Below, piece by piece: positions 1 through 8,809 of a stretch of 64,000 nt of DNA. The position numbers were made by a program, and so were the translations under genes. The DNA comes from Pontivivens nitratireducens (lineage in GTDB: Bacteria; Pseudomonadota; Alphaproteobacteria; Rhodobacterales; Rhodobacteraceae). Positions within the stretch are counted from its first letter, which is position 1. Every line of letters starts with the position of its first letter. The stretch covers positions 83,133-147,132 of the forward strand of contig NZ_JACJUQ010000010.1 in the NCBI RefSeq assembly GCF_014235845.1. The letters run 5' to 3'. The notes under the pieces are model-generated. The model was not told the origin of the DNA, searched no databases, and was given only the letters and a program-made list of their open reading frames with translations.

Positions 1-1296
1 TTGCCCACCGGACAGGCGCTTGACCTCCACATCCGCGATATCGGCACCGATGCCGCCTGCCGCCAGACGCGCGCGTTGCTTGGCTGCGCCCTCATCCGGG
101 CGCAGGCTGCGCACATGCTCCAGCGGGGTTTCGTTCGGGAACAATTCATCGAGCTGGTGTTGCGCGAAATAGCCGATGCGCAGTTTGTTCGAGGTGACGA
201 CATCGCCATCCGTGGATTGCAAACGCCCGGCGATCAGCTTTGACAGCGTGGATTTGCCCTGACCGTTCGAGCCGAGCAACGCGATGCGGTCGTCCTGATC
301 GATGCGCAGGTCCAGCTTGCGCAGGATCAACGGCCCGCCATAACCGACGGAGGCGTCACGCATATTGACGATAGGCGGCGACAGTTCCTCGGGCGCGGGG
401 AACGAAAACGCGGCAACGCTGGTTTCAACGACGCCCGCGATGGGTTGCATCTTCTCCAGCATCTTGACGCGGCTCTGCGCCTGCTTGGCCTTGGACGCCT
501 TGGCCTTGAACCGATCGACGAAGCTTTGCAGGTGGGCACGCTGCGCATCCTGCTTCTTTTTCGCGGACATCTGCTGTTCCAGATTCGCGCGACGCATCCG
601 GTCGAACTGATCGTAATTGCCCTGATAAAAGGTCAGCTTCTGCGCATCCAGATGCAGGATGCCCCCGACGGAGCGGTTGAGCAGCCCCCGGTCGTGCGAA
701 ATCACCAGCGCCGTATGGGGATAGCGGGCAAGGAACGTTTCCAGCCAGACCGTCCCCTCCAGATCCAGATAGTTGGTAGGTTCATCGAGCAGCAGCACGT
801 CAGGCTGGCTGAACAGAACGGCGGCCAGCGCCACGCGCATCCGCCATCCGCCCGAGAAATCCTTGCAGGGGCGCTGCTGCGCCTCCGCGTCGAAGCCCAG
901 ACCCGTCAGGATCGAGGCGGCGCGCGCCTCGGCAGAATGGGATTCGATATCGGCCAGACGGGTGTGGATATCCGCGATGCGGGTGGCATCGGTTGCCGTC
1001 TCCGCCTCCGCCAGCAGGGCGGCGCGTTCGGTGTCGGCGGCCAGAACGGTATCGAGCAGCGTGGCGTCCGAGGCCGGTGCCTCCTGCGCGACGCCGCCGA
1101 TGCGGGCCTGCCGGGGGATCTCGATCTCCCCTCCGTCCAGCGCCCATTCGCCCCGGATCAACCGGAACAGGGTCGTCTTGCCGGTGCCGTTTCGCCCGAC
1201 GACGCCCACCTTGTGACCGGCGGGAATCGTTGCGGTGGCCCCGTCGAACAGACGGCGGCCTTCCAGCGTGAAGGTTATATCTTTGATCGTCAGCAT
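1..1296 (-). CDS. ABC-F family ATP-binding protein (C-terminus cut by window edge)
   Basis: Soluble tandem-ATPase of the ABC-F type (Uup/YheS-like). These proteins act on the ribosome rather than in transport. The visible 432 residues hold the first nucleotide-binding domain (Walker A GRNGTGKT near residue 35, signature FSGGW, Walker B followed by EPTNYLD), a lysine/glutamine-rich linker, and the second Walker A (GSNGQGKS) up to the second signature LSGGQ at the edge. There are no membrane segments. The start at 1296 gives the usual ABC-F N-terminus MLTIKDI. The upstream SD is weak. It is divergent from ndk, with 180 bp between. The subfamily cannot be fixed from this fragment. Confidence 0.9.
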   Translation of the reverse strand, partial: MLTIKDITFTLEGRRLFDGATATIPAGHKVGVVGRNGTGKTTLFRLIRGEWALDGGEIEIPRQARIGGVAQEAPASDATLLDTVLAADTERAALLAEAETATDATRIADIHTRLADIESHSAEARAASILTGLGFDAEAQQRPCKDFSGGWRMRVALAAVLFSQPDVLLLDEPTNYLDLEGTVWLETFLARYPHTALVISHDRGLLNRSVGGILHLDAQKLTFYQGNYDQFDRMRRANLEQQMSAKKKQDAQRAHLQSFVDRFKAKASKAKQAQSRVKMLEKMQPIAGVVETSVAAFSFPAPEELSPPIVNMRDASVGYGGPLILRKLDLRIDQDDRIALLGSNGQGKSTLSKLIAGRLQSTDGDVVTSNKLRIGYFAQHQLDELFPNETPLEHVRSLRPDEGAAKQRARLAAGGIGADIADVEVKRLSGGQ

Positions 1297-1476
1297 GGGC
1301 GGAGCGATGGACCAGTGCCCGCGCCATGTCAATGCAGGGCGTGTGAATTGCCCGTCGAACGGTGCGACGCCCGCGAATTGTGATGCGATGCTACGTTACG
1401 AAGCGGTGTACGCCCCCTTTATCCGCCGCTATCGCCGTGCTAGAGGCCGCGCAATCATAACGCCCAGGAGGCTCCC

Positions 1477-1899
1477 ATGGCCGTGCAACGCACTTTCTCG
1501 ATCATCAAACCCGACGCAACCAACCGCAACCTGACCGGCGCGATCAATGCCAAGCTGGAGGCCGCCGGCCTGCGCATCGTCGCGCAAAAGCGCATTCATC
1601 TGACCAAGGCGCAGGCTGGCGTCTTCTACGGTGTGCACGCCGAGCGTCCGTTCTATGATGAACTGTGTGAGTTCATGTCCTCCGCCCCGATCGTCGTTCA
1701 GGTTCTGGAGGGCGAGGATGCCGTTCTGAAGAACCGCGAAGTCATGGGCGCGACCAACCCCGCCGACGCTGACGAAGGCACGATCCGCAAGGAATTCGCC
1801 CTGTCCATCGGTGAGAACTCGGTCCACGGTTCCGACGCGCCGGAAACCGCCGCGCAGGAGATCGCGTATTTCTTCTCCGGCCTCGAACTGGTCGGCTGA
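1477..1899 (+). CDS. ndk: Nucleoside diphosphate kinase
   Basis: Transfers the gamma phosphate of ATP to nucleoside diphosphates through a phosphohistidine. The 140-residue length is normal for the family. It begins [10 protein letters not shown], and the active-site histidine is H117 in the NSVHGSD motif. An AGGAGG Shine-Dalgarno at 1466-1471 sits six bases before the ATG. It is monocistronic, followed directly by an intrinsic terminator at 1925. Catalytic and nucleotide-binding residues look intact. Confidence 0.97.
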   Translation: MAVQRTFSIIKPDATNRNLTGAINAKLEAAGLRIVAQKRIHLTKAQAGVFYGVHAERPFYDELCEFMSSAPIVVQVLEGEDAVLKNREVMGATNPADADEGTIRKEFALSIGENSVHGSDAPETAAQEIAYFFSGLELVG

Positions 1900-1924
1900 T
1901 CCTTTCGGGATATCGCCATCATGG

Positions 1925-1951
1925 AAAGGCCGGTGTTCGCCCCGGCCTTTT
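1925..1951 (+). terminator. Rho-independent terminator of ndk
   Basis: AAAGGCCGG (1925-1933) pairs with CCGGCCTTT (1942-1950) over an 8-nt loop and runs into a short T tract. It lies 25 bp after the ndk stop codon. Confidence 0.8.
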
Positions 1952-2107
1952 CTCATCCAGCCCTACGCCATTTTCGCGGGTGCCAGTTCTCACGTGGAAA
2001 CGTCCGACACGCGGTTCGGGGGGGCAGGGTTCACCGACAGCACTTCCCGGACAATCTGCCGCAAGTCCTGCCGGGAACGCACCGGATGTCCGGCGCGTCT
2101 ATCCCAC

Positions 2108-3094
2108 ATGGAACTGCGATATGTATCTGATCGGGAACCGGGAATTACGCGCAAACGCGCGGGCAGGGGCTTTGCGTATTATGATGGTGGGCAGCTGATC
2201 CGCGACCGTGTCGAAAAGCAGCGGTTTGCCGCCCTGGCCATTCCGCCAGCATATGACGACGTGTGGATCTGTCGGTGGGAAAACGGCCATCTTCAGGCCA
2301 CCGGGCGCGATGCCCGTGCGCGCAAGCAATACCGGTACCATCCCGACTGGACCACGGCACGCGACGCGGACAAATTCGCGGATCTGACCGATTTCGCCAA
2401 GGACCTGCCGAATTTGCGCAGCCGGGTAGGCAGTGACATGCGCAAGCGGACCTTGGGCCGTGATCGCGTTCTGGCAACGGTTGTTCATCTGTTGGACAAG
2501 AGCCATATCCGCATCGGCAATCGCGCCTATACGGATGATAACGGCACTGTCGGATTAACCACCCTGCGCGATGAGCATGTCGAGATCAGCGGTGAGCGAC
2601 TGCAATTCGACTTCATCGGCAAATCCTCCAAACGTCGCCGGTTGAGCCTGCGTGACAGATACGTGGCGACCACGGTGAGAAAGCTGTCTGACCTGCCCGG
2701 TCAGATGCTGTTTCAGTGGCAGGACGAGGACGGCTTGCACGAGGTCCGTTCCGATCACGTCAACGATTGGTTGCGCCAGACGACCGGATCGGAATGGACA
2801 GCCAAGATATTCCGAACCTGGGCCGGCACGATGATCTGCGCCGACGCATTGGCGAGGAGCGATCTGGAGGGTGAGAAAGCCGTGATCGAGGCCGTGGACG
2901 CGACGGCGGCGGCCTTGGGCAACACCCGTGCCGTGGCGCGTCGTAGCTATATCCACCCCGAGATCATCACCGCATACGAGGAAGGACGCTGGCCCGGTCG
3001 TCGCCACCTGTCGCGCGATCCGATCGGTCGGGCGCGATTGAGCAGGACGGAACGGGCCGTGGTCAAATTGCTCAACGATGCGCAATCGCGCTAA
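2108..3094 (+). CDS. DNA topoisomerase IB (poxvirus/bacterial type)
   Basis: Relaxes supercoils by transient 3'-phosphotyrosyl nicking. The 328-residue length is typical of the compact bacterial enzymes. It starts ELRYVSDREPGITRKR, the usual N-terminus of this family. Catalytic residues seen are an arginine in RIGNRAY (about 135-141), lysine in FDFIGKS (about 172), arginine in KIFRTWAGT (about 236) and the nucleophile Y281 in RRSYIHP. The same frame stays open to 1811, but the first 99 codons are not family-like, so the ATG at 2108 was chosen. Its last 23 bp overlap the convergent pncC gene. Confidence 0.9.
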   Translation: MELRYVSDREPGITRKRAGRGFAYYDGGQLIRDRVEKQRFAALAIPPAYDDVWICRWENGHLQATGRDARARKQYRYHPDWTTARDADKFADLTDFAKDLPNLRSRVGSDMRKRTLGRDRVLATVVHLLDKSHIRIGNRAYTDDNGTVGLTTLRDEHVEISGERLQFDFIGKSSKRRRLSLRDRYVATTVRKLSDLPGQMLFQWQDEDGLHEVRSDHVNDWLRQTTGSEWTAKIFRTWAGTMICADALARSDLEGEKAVIEAVDATAAALGNTRAVARRSYIHPEIITAYEEGRWPGRRHLSRDPIGRARLSRTERAVVKLLNDAQSR

Positions 3095-3548
3095 GCAACA
3101 TTTCCAGCGCATGCTCCACACTCGCCGCGCGAACCTGCGCACGCCCGAGGGGGCCGAACTCGATATGATGCGCCATTTCCGAACCGTGGGTCGCTACTGC
3201 GAAATGCACCAGTCCTTCGGGCTTCTCCTCTGATCCGCCGGGCCCAGCGACACCGGTGATGGCGACCGCAATATCGGCCCTGGACATGCGCAGCGCACCC
3301 CGAGCCATTTCCCGTGCCACGACATCCGAGACCGCGCCATGCGCGTCCAGACTGGCCTGCGAAACCCCCAGCATCGCCACCTTGGACGGATAGGAATACG
3401 TCACGAAGCCGCGATCGACCACGGCGGAGGACCCGGGAATGTCGGTCAGTGCAGCCGCGACCAGCCCGCCGGTACAGCTTTCCGCCGTCGCGATTTGCCA
3501 TCCACATGCCTGCGCTGCGTCCAGCACCTGTTTTGCCAGATCGCTCAT
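3072..3548 (-). CDS. pncC: CinA C-terminal domain protein, nicotinamide-nucleotide amidase
   Basis: Deamidates nicotinamide mononucleotide to nicotinate mononucleotide in pyridine nucleotide recycling. The 158 residues match the stand-alone CinA C-terminal domain. Family marks are ATAESCTGGL near residue 20, the PGSS loop and GVAGPGGS near residue 100, followed by KPEGLVHFA. The start overlaps the stop of pgpA by four bases (ATGA), so the two are translationally coupled. The 3' end overlaps topoisomerase IB on the other strand. Confidence 0.92.
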   Translation of the reverse strand: MSDLAKQVLDAAQACGWQIATAESCTGGLVAAALTDIPGSSAVVDRGFVTYSYPSKVAMLGVSQASLDAHGAVSDVVAREMARGALRMSRADIAVAITGVAGPGGSEEKPEGLVHFAVATHGSEMAHHIEFGPLGRAQVRAASVEHALEMLLSAIAHR

Positions 3549-4039
3549 ACGAACACCACATGGGCCAGTGCCCCCAGAAAGGCGACGGTCAGACCCGCCA
3601 TGATGCCCGCAAACACGTCATCCAGCATGACCCCCAGCGGATCGCCCCGCCGGTCCGCCCAGCCCACCAGCCAGGGTTTCGTGATGTCGAAAAGCCGGAA
3701 CAGAGCGAAGCCCAGCACGTAGCCCGGCCATGGAAAGCCCCAGCTGTCAAAGCCCATCCACCACAGACCGAACGAGAGTGAGAACAGCGCGATCCACTGG
3801 CCCACGACTTCATCCACCACGATCCAGCCGGGATCGTGATCGGCCTGCGCCGCCGTGACCTCTCGTGTCGCCCACCAGCCCAGAAGGAAGACCGCGACGG
3901 TGGCGATCAGAACCAGCGGAAACTGGCCCACACCGTGCAGGACATAGAACGCGGGCAGGGCGATCAGACTGCCCCATGTGCCCGGAGCCTTGGGCAGGAA
4001 CCCGATACCGGCGACGGAGGCGATGTGACGCGCGATCAT
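3545..4039 (-). CDS. pgpA: Phosphatidylglycerophosphatase A
   Basis: Inner-membrane enzyme that removes the terminal phosphate from phosphatidylglycerophosphate to give phosphatidylglycerol. The 164 residues begin with the family hallmark GFLPKAPGTWGS. An acidic motif VDEVVGQW follows near residue 75, and FRLFDITKPW with LDDVFAGI towards the end. Three to four hydrophobic segments are visible. It overlaps ispDF by 4 bp and pncC by 4 bp, so ispDF-pgpA-pncC reads as one minus-strand operon. Confidence 0.94.
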   Translation of the reverse strand: MIARHIASVAGIGFLPKAPGTWGSLIALPAFYVLHGVGQFPLVLIATVAVFLLGWWATREVTAAQADHDPGWIVVDEVVGQWIALFSLSFGLWWMGFDSWGFPWPGYVLGFALFRLFDITKPWLVGWADRRGDPLGVMLDDVFAGIMAGLTVAFLGALAHVVFV

Positions 4040-5157
4040 GGCAGCATCACCGTGGCGGAGGCCATGGCGGCAATGCCCTCACCACGCCCCGGAAAGCCGA
4101 GCCGTTCCGATGTGGTCGCCTTGATGCTGACCCGACCGATGTCGAGGTCACAAATCTCCGCGATTCTGGCGCGCATTGCTTGCGCGTGCGGTCCGACCTT
4201 GGGCATCTCGCAAATGATCGTGCAGTCCAGATGGGTCATCCTGCCTCCTCGCGCGGCAACGCGCTCCACTGCTTTTTCTAGGAATATGTGGCTCGCGGCA
4301 CCCTTCCACCGGTCATCCGAGGGGGGGAACCACTGGCCGATATCGCCCTCGGCCAAGGCGCCGAAAATCGCATCGGTCAATGCGTGCATCGCCACATCCG
4401 CATCGGAATGGCCGGACAAGCCTTTGTCATGCGGAATGTCGATTCCACAAAGGGTTACGTGATCCCCCTCAACCAATCTGTGAACGTCGAAGCCGGTTCC
4501 GTTGCGCGGGTCCATACCTGTTTTCCCTTCAGCACGCGCCAGATCGGCGGGTGTCGTGATCTTGAAGTTATCCTCATCGCCCTGCGTGGCAAGCACATCC
4601 AGCCCTGCGGCACGGGCCACGGCCACATCATCGGCCAGATCGGCGGTGTTTTTCCGGTGTGCCCTGAGGATGGCCGGGAACGAGAAGCCCTGGGGCGTCT
4701 GGGCGCGCAAAAGTCCCTCCCGAGGCACGGATCCTGAGAAACCGTCGCTCCAAAGCGCGTCCACAACCGGCAAACAGGGGCACGCGCCAGTCGATGTCTG
4801 CAACCCGGCGATTACACCGCCAATGATTTCCGGCGTGACGAACGGGCGGGCGGCGTCGTGGATCAACACATGCGTGGGGGCAAGCGGCTCCACCGCCTCC
4901 AACCCGGCGCGCACGCTGGCGCTGCGGGTATCCCCCCCCATAATCGGATCGCCTAGGTCGAAAGCACAAGTCGCCGCGCGGTAGAGGGCCATGTCCTGCG
5001 GCCGGATCACGACGCGAACCGCATCGACATGAGGCAGAATCGCGCGCACGGTGTGAGTCAGAATAGCCTCGCCCTGCAATTTGAGATATTGCTTCGCGAC
5101 CTCACCGCCCAGACGTGTCCCGCGACCGGCAGCGACGATAAGTGCGACGATTGTCAT
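4036..5157 (-). CDS. ispDF: Bifunctional IspD/IspF of the MEP isoprenoid pathway
   Basis: Fusion of 2-C-methyl-D-erythritol 4-phosphate cytidylyltransferase and 2-C-methyl-D-erythritol 2,4-cyclodiphosphate synthase, common in alphaproteobacteria. IspD covers about residues 1-212 (LIVAAGRGTRLGG, HDAARPFVT). IspF starts near 215 and carries the metal-binding DVH (224-226), SGHSDADV and the C-terminal TTSERLGFPGRGEG. Total length is 373 residues. The reading frame is open further upstream, but the ATG at 5157 is preceded by AGGAG at good distance. It heads the operon with pgpA and pncC. Confidence 0.95.
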   Translation of the reverse strand: MTIVALIVAAGRGTRLGGEVAKQYLKLQGEAILTHTVRAILPHVDAVRVVIRPQDMALYRAATCAFDLGDPIMGGDTRSASVRAGLEAVEPLAPTHVLIHDAARPFVTPEIIGGVIAGLQTSTGACPCLPVVDALWSDGFSGSVPREGLLRAQTPQGFSFPAILRAHRKNTADLADDVAVARAAGLDVLATQGDEDNFKITTPADLARAEGKTGMDPRNGTGFDVHRLVEGDHVTLCGIDIPHDKGLSGHSDADVAMHALTDAIFGALAEGDIGQWFPPSDDRWKGAASHIFLEKAVERVAARGGRMTHLDCTIICEMPKVGPHAQAMRARIAEICDLDIGRVSIKATTSERLGFPGRGEGIAAMASATVMLP

Positions 5158-5280
5158 GGGGTTCTCCTGCATGATGCGGGCAGACCATGTGGCAAAAACC
5201 GGACAGGGGCAATGCAGCGGGTGCAGATTGATCCTGCCCGGTTTTTGCGCTATCGCCGGGGTTTGCACAAGGATGCAGCA

Positions 5281-6264
5281 ATGACGCTACAGATCGGACC
5301 GCATATACTGGACAGCAACGTTCTGCTCGCACCGCTCGCGGGGATCACCGACCTGCCGTTTCGGCGGTTGGTGCGCAGCTTCGGTGCGGGTCTGGTCGTG
5401 TCCGAGATGGTCGCTTCGCAGGAAATGGTTCAGGCCCGCCCCTCGGCCCGCGCCCGGGCGGAGGTGCACGGCGATCTGGGCATCGCCTCGGTTCAGATTG
5501 CGGGACGCGAGGGCCACTGGATGGCCGAATGCGCCCGCATGGTCGCGGATCGCGGGGCGCAGATCGTCGATATCAACATGGGCTGTCCGGCCAAGAAGGT
5601 GACGAACGGCTATTCCGGGTCGGCCCTGATGCGCCAGCCCGATCATGCGCTGTCGCTGATCGAGGCGGTCGTCGCGGCGGTTGACGTGCCTGTCACGCTG
5701 AAAATGCGGCTGGGCTGGGACGATGACAGTCACAACGCACCACAGATTGCCCGCGCGGCACAGGATGCCGGCGTTCAGATGATCACCATTCACGGGCGCA
5801 CACGCTGCCAGTTCTACAAGGGCAGCGCCGACTGGCGGGCCATTCGCAAGGTTGTGGATGCGGTGGATATTCCGGTCATCGCGAACGGCGATATCGTGGA
5901 CCCAGCGACGGCCCGCACCGCGTTGGATCGTTCGGGGGCTGCCGGAGTGATGATCGGGCGCGGCGCACAGGGGCGCCCGTGGCAGTTGGCGCATGTTCAC
6001 GCAGGCCTGACCGGCGGGTCGGGTCCGGCGATCCCCTTTGGCCCCGCACGGGCGGCGCTTATGATCCGGCATCACACCGAAATGCTCGATTTTTATGGGC
6101 AGGAGATGGGTCTGAAATGCGCGCGCAAGCATCTGGGCTGGTATCTGGATGATCTGAATGTCGGGGCGGACCTGCGTCGCGCCCTTCTGACCAGTCGCGA
6201 TCCGGCGCAGATCCACGACCTGATCGAGGACGCGAACACCCCCCACAGAAGGGCCGCAGCATGA
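5281..6264 (+). CDS. dusB: tRNA-dihydrouridine synthase B (NifR3)
   Basis: Flavin-dependent reduction of uridine to dihydrouridine in tRNA. The 327 residues show the Dus TIM barrel: LAPLAGITDLPFRR at the N-terminus, INMGCPAKKV with the catalytic cysteine near residue 103, TIHGRTRCQFYKG, and an ANGDI motif. It starts with ATG 5281 after an AAGGA site. It is the first gene of the dusB-ntrB-ntrC operon known from Rhodobacter as nifR3-ntrB-ntrC. Its stop overlaps the ntrB start by four bases. Confidence 0.95.
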   Translation: MTLQIGPHILDSNVLLAPLAGITDLPFRRLVRSFGAGLVVSEMVASQEMVQARPSARARAEVHGDLGIASVQIAGREGHWMAECARMVADRGAQIVDINMGCPAKKVTNGYSGSALMRQPDHALSLIEAVVAAVDVPVTLKMRLGWDDDSHNAPQIARAAQDAGVQMITIHGRTRCQFYKGSADWRAIRKVVDAVDIPVIANGDIVDPATARTALDRSGAAGVMIGRGAQGRPWQLAHVHAGLTGGSGPAIPFGPARAALMIRHHTEMLDFYGQEMGLKCARKHLGWYLDDLNVGADLRRALLTSRDPAQIHDLIEDANTPHRRAAA

Positions 6265-7328
6265 GCGCCACAGCGATATACGAGTCCGCCTGGAACGCGC
6301 AGCCGCATCCCACTCTGATGATTGACGCGCAGGACAGGATTGCCCGCGCAAATTCCGCCGCCGAGGTTTATCTGGGCCTGTCGGAACGTCAGATGAGCGG
6401 TTGCGATCTGGCGCGCTTCACGGGCGAGGGGGCGCTGGTCGGCTCGATGGTTCAGCAGGTGCGGCAGCACGGCGTCTCCTACGCACAACACGATATCGAG
6501 CTGTCTTGGGCGGATCAGAAGCCGAGAATGGCCAACATTCAGGTCGCGCCGGTCGATGGGCAACTGGTGCTGCTGCAATTGCAGCCCCGCAGCATAGCGG
6601 AGAAGATGGACCGTTCGCTGTCCTCCCGCTCCGCCGCGCGGTCGGTTACGGGAATGGCCGCAATGCTGGCGCACGAGATCAAGAACCCGCTCGCCGGGAT
6701 TTCGGGTGCGGCGCAATTGCTGGCGATGAACCTGACGGATGAGGATCAGGAGCTGACCTCGCTGATCCGTGAGGAGGTGGAGCGGATCGGCAAGCTGTTG
6801 AGCCGTGTCGAACAGTTCGGCGATCTGCGCCCCGTCTCACGCGATCCGGTCAACATCCACGACATCCTGAACCGGGCGAAGCTGTCGGCCCAGTCCGGTT
6901 TCGCCCAGAAGGTCCGCTTCGTCGAAGATTACGACCCCTCGCTGCCGCCGACGCCCGGCGATGCCGATCAACTGATGCAAGTGGCGCTGAATCTGATCAA
7001 GAATGCGGCCGAGGCCGTTCCCCGGATCGGCGGAATGATAACCCTGCGCACCGCCTATCGCGCGGGCGTCATGCTGTCGCTGCCCGGCGGCGGGCGGCAG
7101 AGCCTGCCACTGGAAATCAGCATCATCGACAATGGCAGCGGCGTTCCGATCGACATCAAGAACCACCTTTTCGAGCCCTTTGTCAGCACGAAGGCGGCTG
7201 GCTCCGGTCTCGGCCTTGCACTGGTGTCCAAGATCGTGGACCAGCATGGCGGTGTCGTGGAATGTGAGAGTGAACCCGGTTGGACGGCCTTCCGTCTGCT
7301 ATTGCCGGTGTGGAAGGAGACGCGCTGA
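6261..7328 (+). CDS. ntrB: Nitrogen regulation sensor histidine kinase NtrB
   Basis: Cytoplasmic kinase/phosphatase that sets NtrC phosphorylation in response to nitrogen status through PII. The 355 residues comprise an N-terminal PAS domain (about 10-110), a HisKA dimerisation helix with H138 in [10 protein letters not shown], and an ATPase domain with N box [11 protein letters not shown]1 IIDNGSGVP and G2 GSGLGLALV. No membrane segments are present. It is coupled by ATGA overlap to dusB and by one base to ntrC. Confidence 0.95.
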   Translation: MSATAIYESAWNAQPHPTLMIDAQDRIARANSAAEVYLGLSERQMSGCDLARFTGEGALVGSMVQQVRQHGVSYAQHDIELSWADQKPRMANIQVAPVDGQLVLLQLQPRSIAEKMDRSLSSRSAARSVTGMAAMLAHEIKNPLAGISGAAQLLAMNLTDEDQELTSLIREEVERIGKLLSRVEQFGDLRPVSRDPVNIHDILNRAKLSAQSGFAQKVRFVEDYDPSLPPTPGDADQLMQVALNLIKNAAEAVPRIGGMITLRTAYRAGVMLSLPGGGRQSLPLEISIIDNGSGVPIDIKNHLFEPFVSTKAAGSGLGLALVSKIVDQHGGVVECESEPGWTAFRLLLPVWKETR

Positions 7329-8776
7329 TGGACGGAACGATCCTGCTTGCAGATGATGACCGCGCAATCCGTACGGTCCTCAGTCAGGCGCTGACCCGTG
7401 CGGGGTGTCGTGTGCGGGCCACCGGCTCCGTCAATACGCTGTGGCGCTGGATCGAGGAAGGCGAGGGCGACGTTGTCGTCACCGACGTGATGATGCCCGA
7501 CGGCGACGGTCTGGACCTGCTGCCTGCCATCCGGCGCAAACGCCCCGATCTGCCCGTCATCGTGATGAGCGCGCAAAACACCGTCATGACCGCCATTCGC
7601 GCGGCGGAGGCGGGGGCCTATGAATATCTGCCCAAACCCTTCGACCTCAAGGAAGTGCTGGAACAGGTGCGCAAGGGATTGGGCCAGCGCGACCGCCCCG
7701 CGGAACGCCCCGCCGCAGGCGATCCCGTGCAGGACAACCTGCCGCTGATCGGGCGCAGTCCCGCGATGCAGGAGGTGTACCGCATCATGGCGCGGCTGAT
7801 GAACACCAACCTCAGCGTCATGATCAACGGGGAAAGCGGCACCGGCAAGGAACTGGTGGCGCGCGCCCTGCACAATTTCGGGGCCAGGAAAAGCGGCCCG
7901 TTCGTGGCGCTGAACATGGCCGCAATCCCGCGTGAACTGATTGAGAGCGAGCTGTTCGGTCACGAAAAGGGGGCCTTTACCGGCGCGGCGGAGCGTCACA
8001 CGGGGCGGTTTGAGGCGGCCGCGGGCGGAACGCTGTTTCTGGATGAGATCGGAGACATGCCATCCGACGCGCAAACCCGCCTGCTGCGCGTGTTGCAGGA
8101 AGGAGAGTTTACCCGCATCGGCGGGCGTGAGATTATCCCCGCCAACGTCCGTATCATCGCTGCCACCCATCAGGATCTGCGCGCGCTGATCAACGAGGGC
8201 CGTTTTCGCGAGGACCTGTTCTATCGCCTCAACGTGGTGCCGGTACGCCTGCCACCGCTGCGTGAGCGGCTGGAGGATATTCCCGACCTGGCACGCGCTT
8301 TCCTGAAACGGGCGGAGGCGGAGGGCCTGCCGCGCAAGTCCATCTCTTCCACCGCGCTGGATGCGCTCAAGCAGCAAAGCTGGACAGGCAATGTCCGCGA
8401 ACTGGAAAACCTGATGCGGCGGCTGGCGGTTCTGTGCCCGGATGAGGTTATCTCCGAAGCGGCGGTGCATGAGGAACTGACGGCCCGGCCCAGCTCCGCC
8501 CATTCCCACTCAGGTGGAGATGGGGAACGTCTGGGGCAGGCGGTCGAAAACCATCTGGAACGGTATTTCGCCCTGCATGGCGAAGATCTGCCCCCAGCCG
8601 GCCTCTACGACCGGATCCTGCGTGAAGTGGAGATGCCTCTGATCGCGCTGGCCCTGTCCGCGACGCGCGGAAATCAGGTCCGCACTGCGGAACTGCTGGG
8701 CATAAACCGCAACACCCTGCGCAAGAAGATACGTGAGCTTGACATCCCGGTCACACGGGGAAAGAAGTTGGTGTAG
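7328..8776 (+). CDS. ntrC: Nitrogen regulation response regulator NtrC
   Basis: Sigma-54 enhancer-binding activator of nitrogen assimilation genes. The 482 residues comprise a receiver domain with phospho-acceptor D53 ([10 protein letters not shown]), an AAA+ domain (Walker A GESGTGKE, intact GAFTGA loop, [10 protein letters not shown]) and a Fis-type HTH at the C-terminus ([14 protein letters not shown]). GAFTGA contacts sigma-54. The R. capsulatus NtrC famously lacks this loop, so this protein looks like the standard sigma-54-dependent type. The start overlaps the ntrB stop by one base. Confidence 0.96.
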   Translation: MDGTILLADDDRAIRTVLSQALTRAGCRVRATGSVNTLWRWIEEGEGDVVVTDVMMPDGDGLDLLPAIRRKRPDLPVIVMSAQNTVMTAIRAAEAGAYEYLPKPFDLKEVLEQVRKGLGQRDRPAERPAAGDPVQDNLPLIGRSPAMQEVYRIMARLMNTNLSVMINGESGTGKELVARALHNFGARKSGPFVALNMAAIPRELIESELFGHEKGAFTGAAERHTGRFEAAAGGTLFLDEIGDMPSDAQTRLLRVLQEGEFTRIGGREIIPANVRIIAATHQDLRALINEGRFREDLFYRLNVVPVRLPPLRERLEDIPDLARAFLKRAEAEGLPRKSISSTALDALKQQSWTGNVRELENLMRRLAVLCPDEVISEAAVHEELTARPSSAHSHSGGDGERLGQAVENHLERYFALHGEDLPPAGLYDRILREVEMPLIALALSATRGNQVRTAELLGINRNTLRKKIRELDIPVTRGKKLV

Positions 8777-8809
8777 TTTTGCAACAGGGGGCCACTTGGC
8801 ACCGGGGTT

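Noticed and set aside
800..1327. Minus-strand frame of 175 codons inside the ABC-F gene
   Set aside because: It is a shadow frame; the ABC-F reading has both Walker motifs and signatures.
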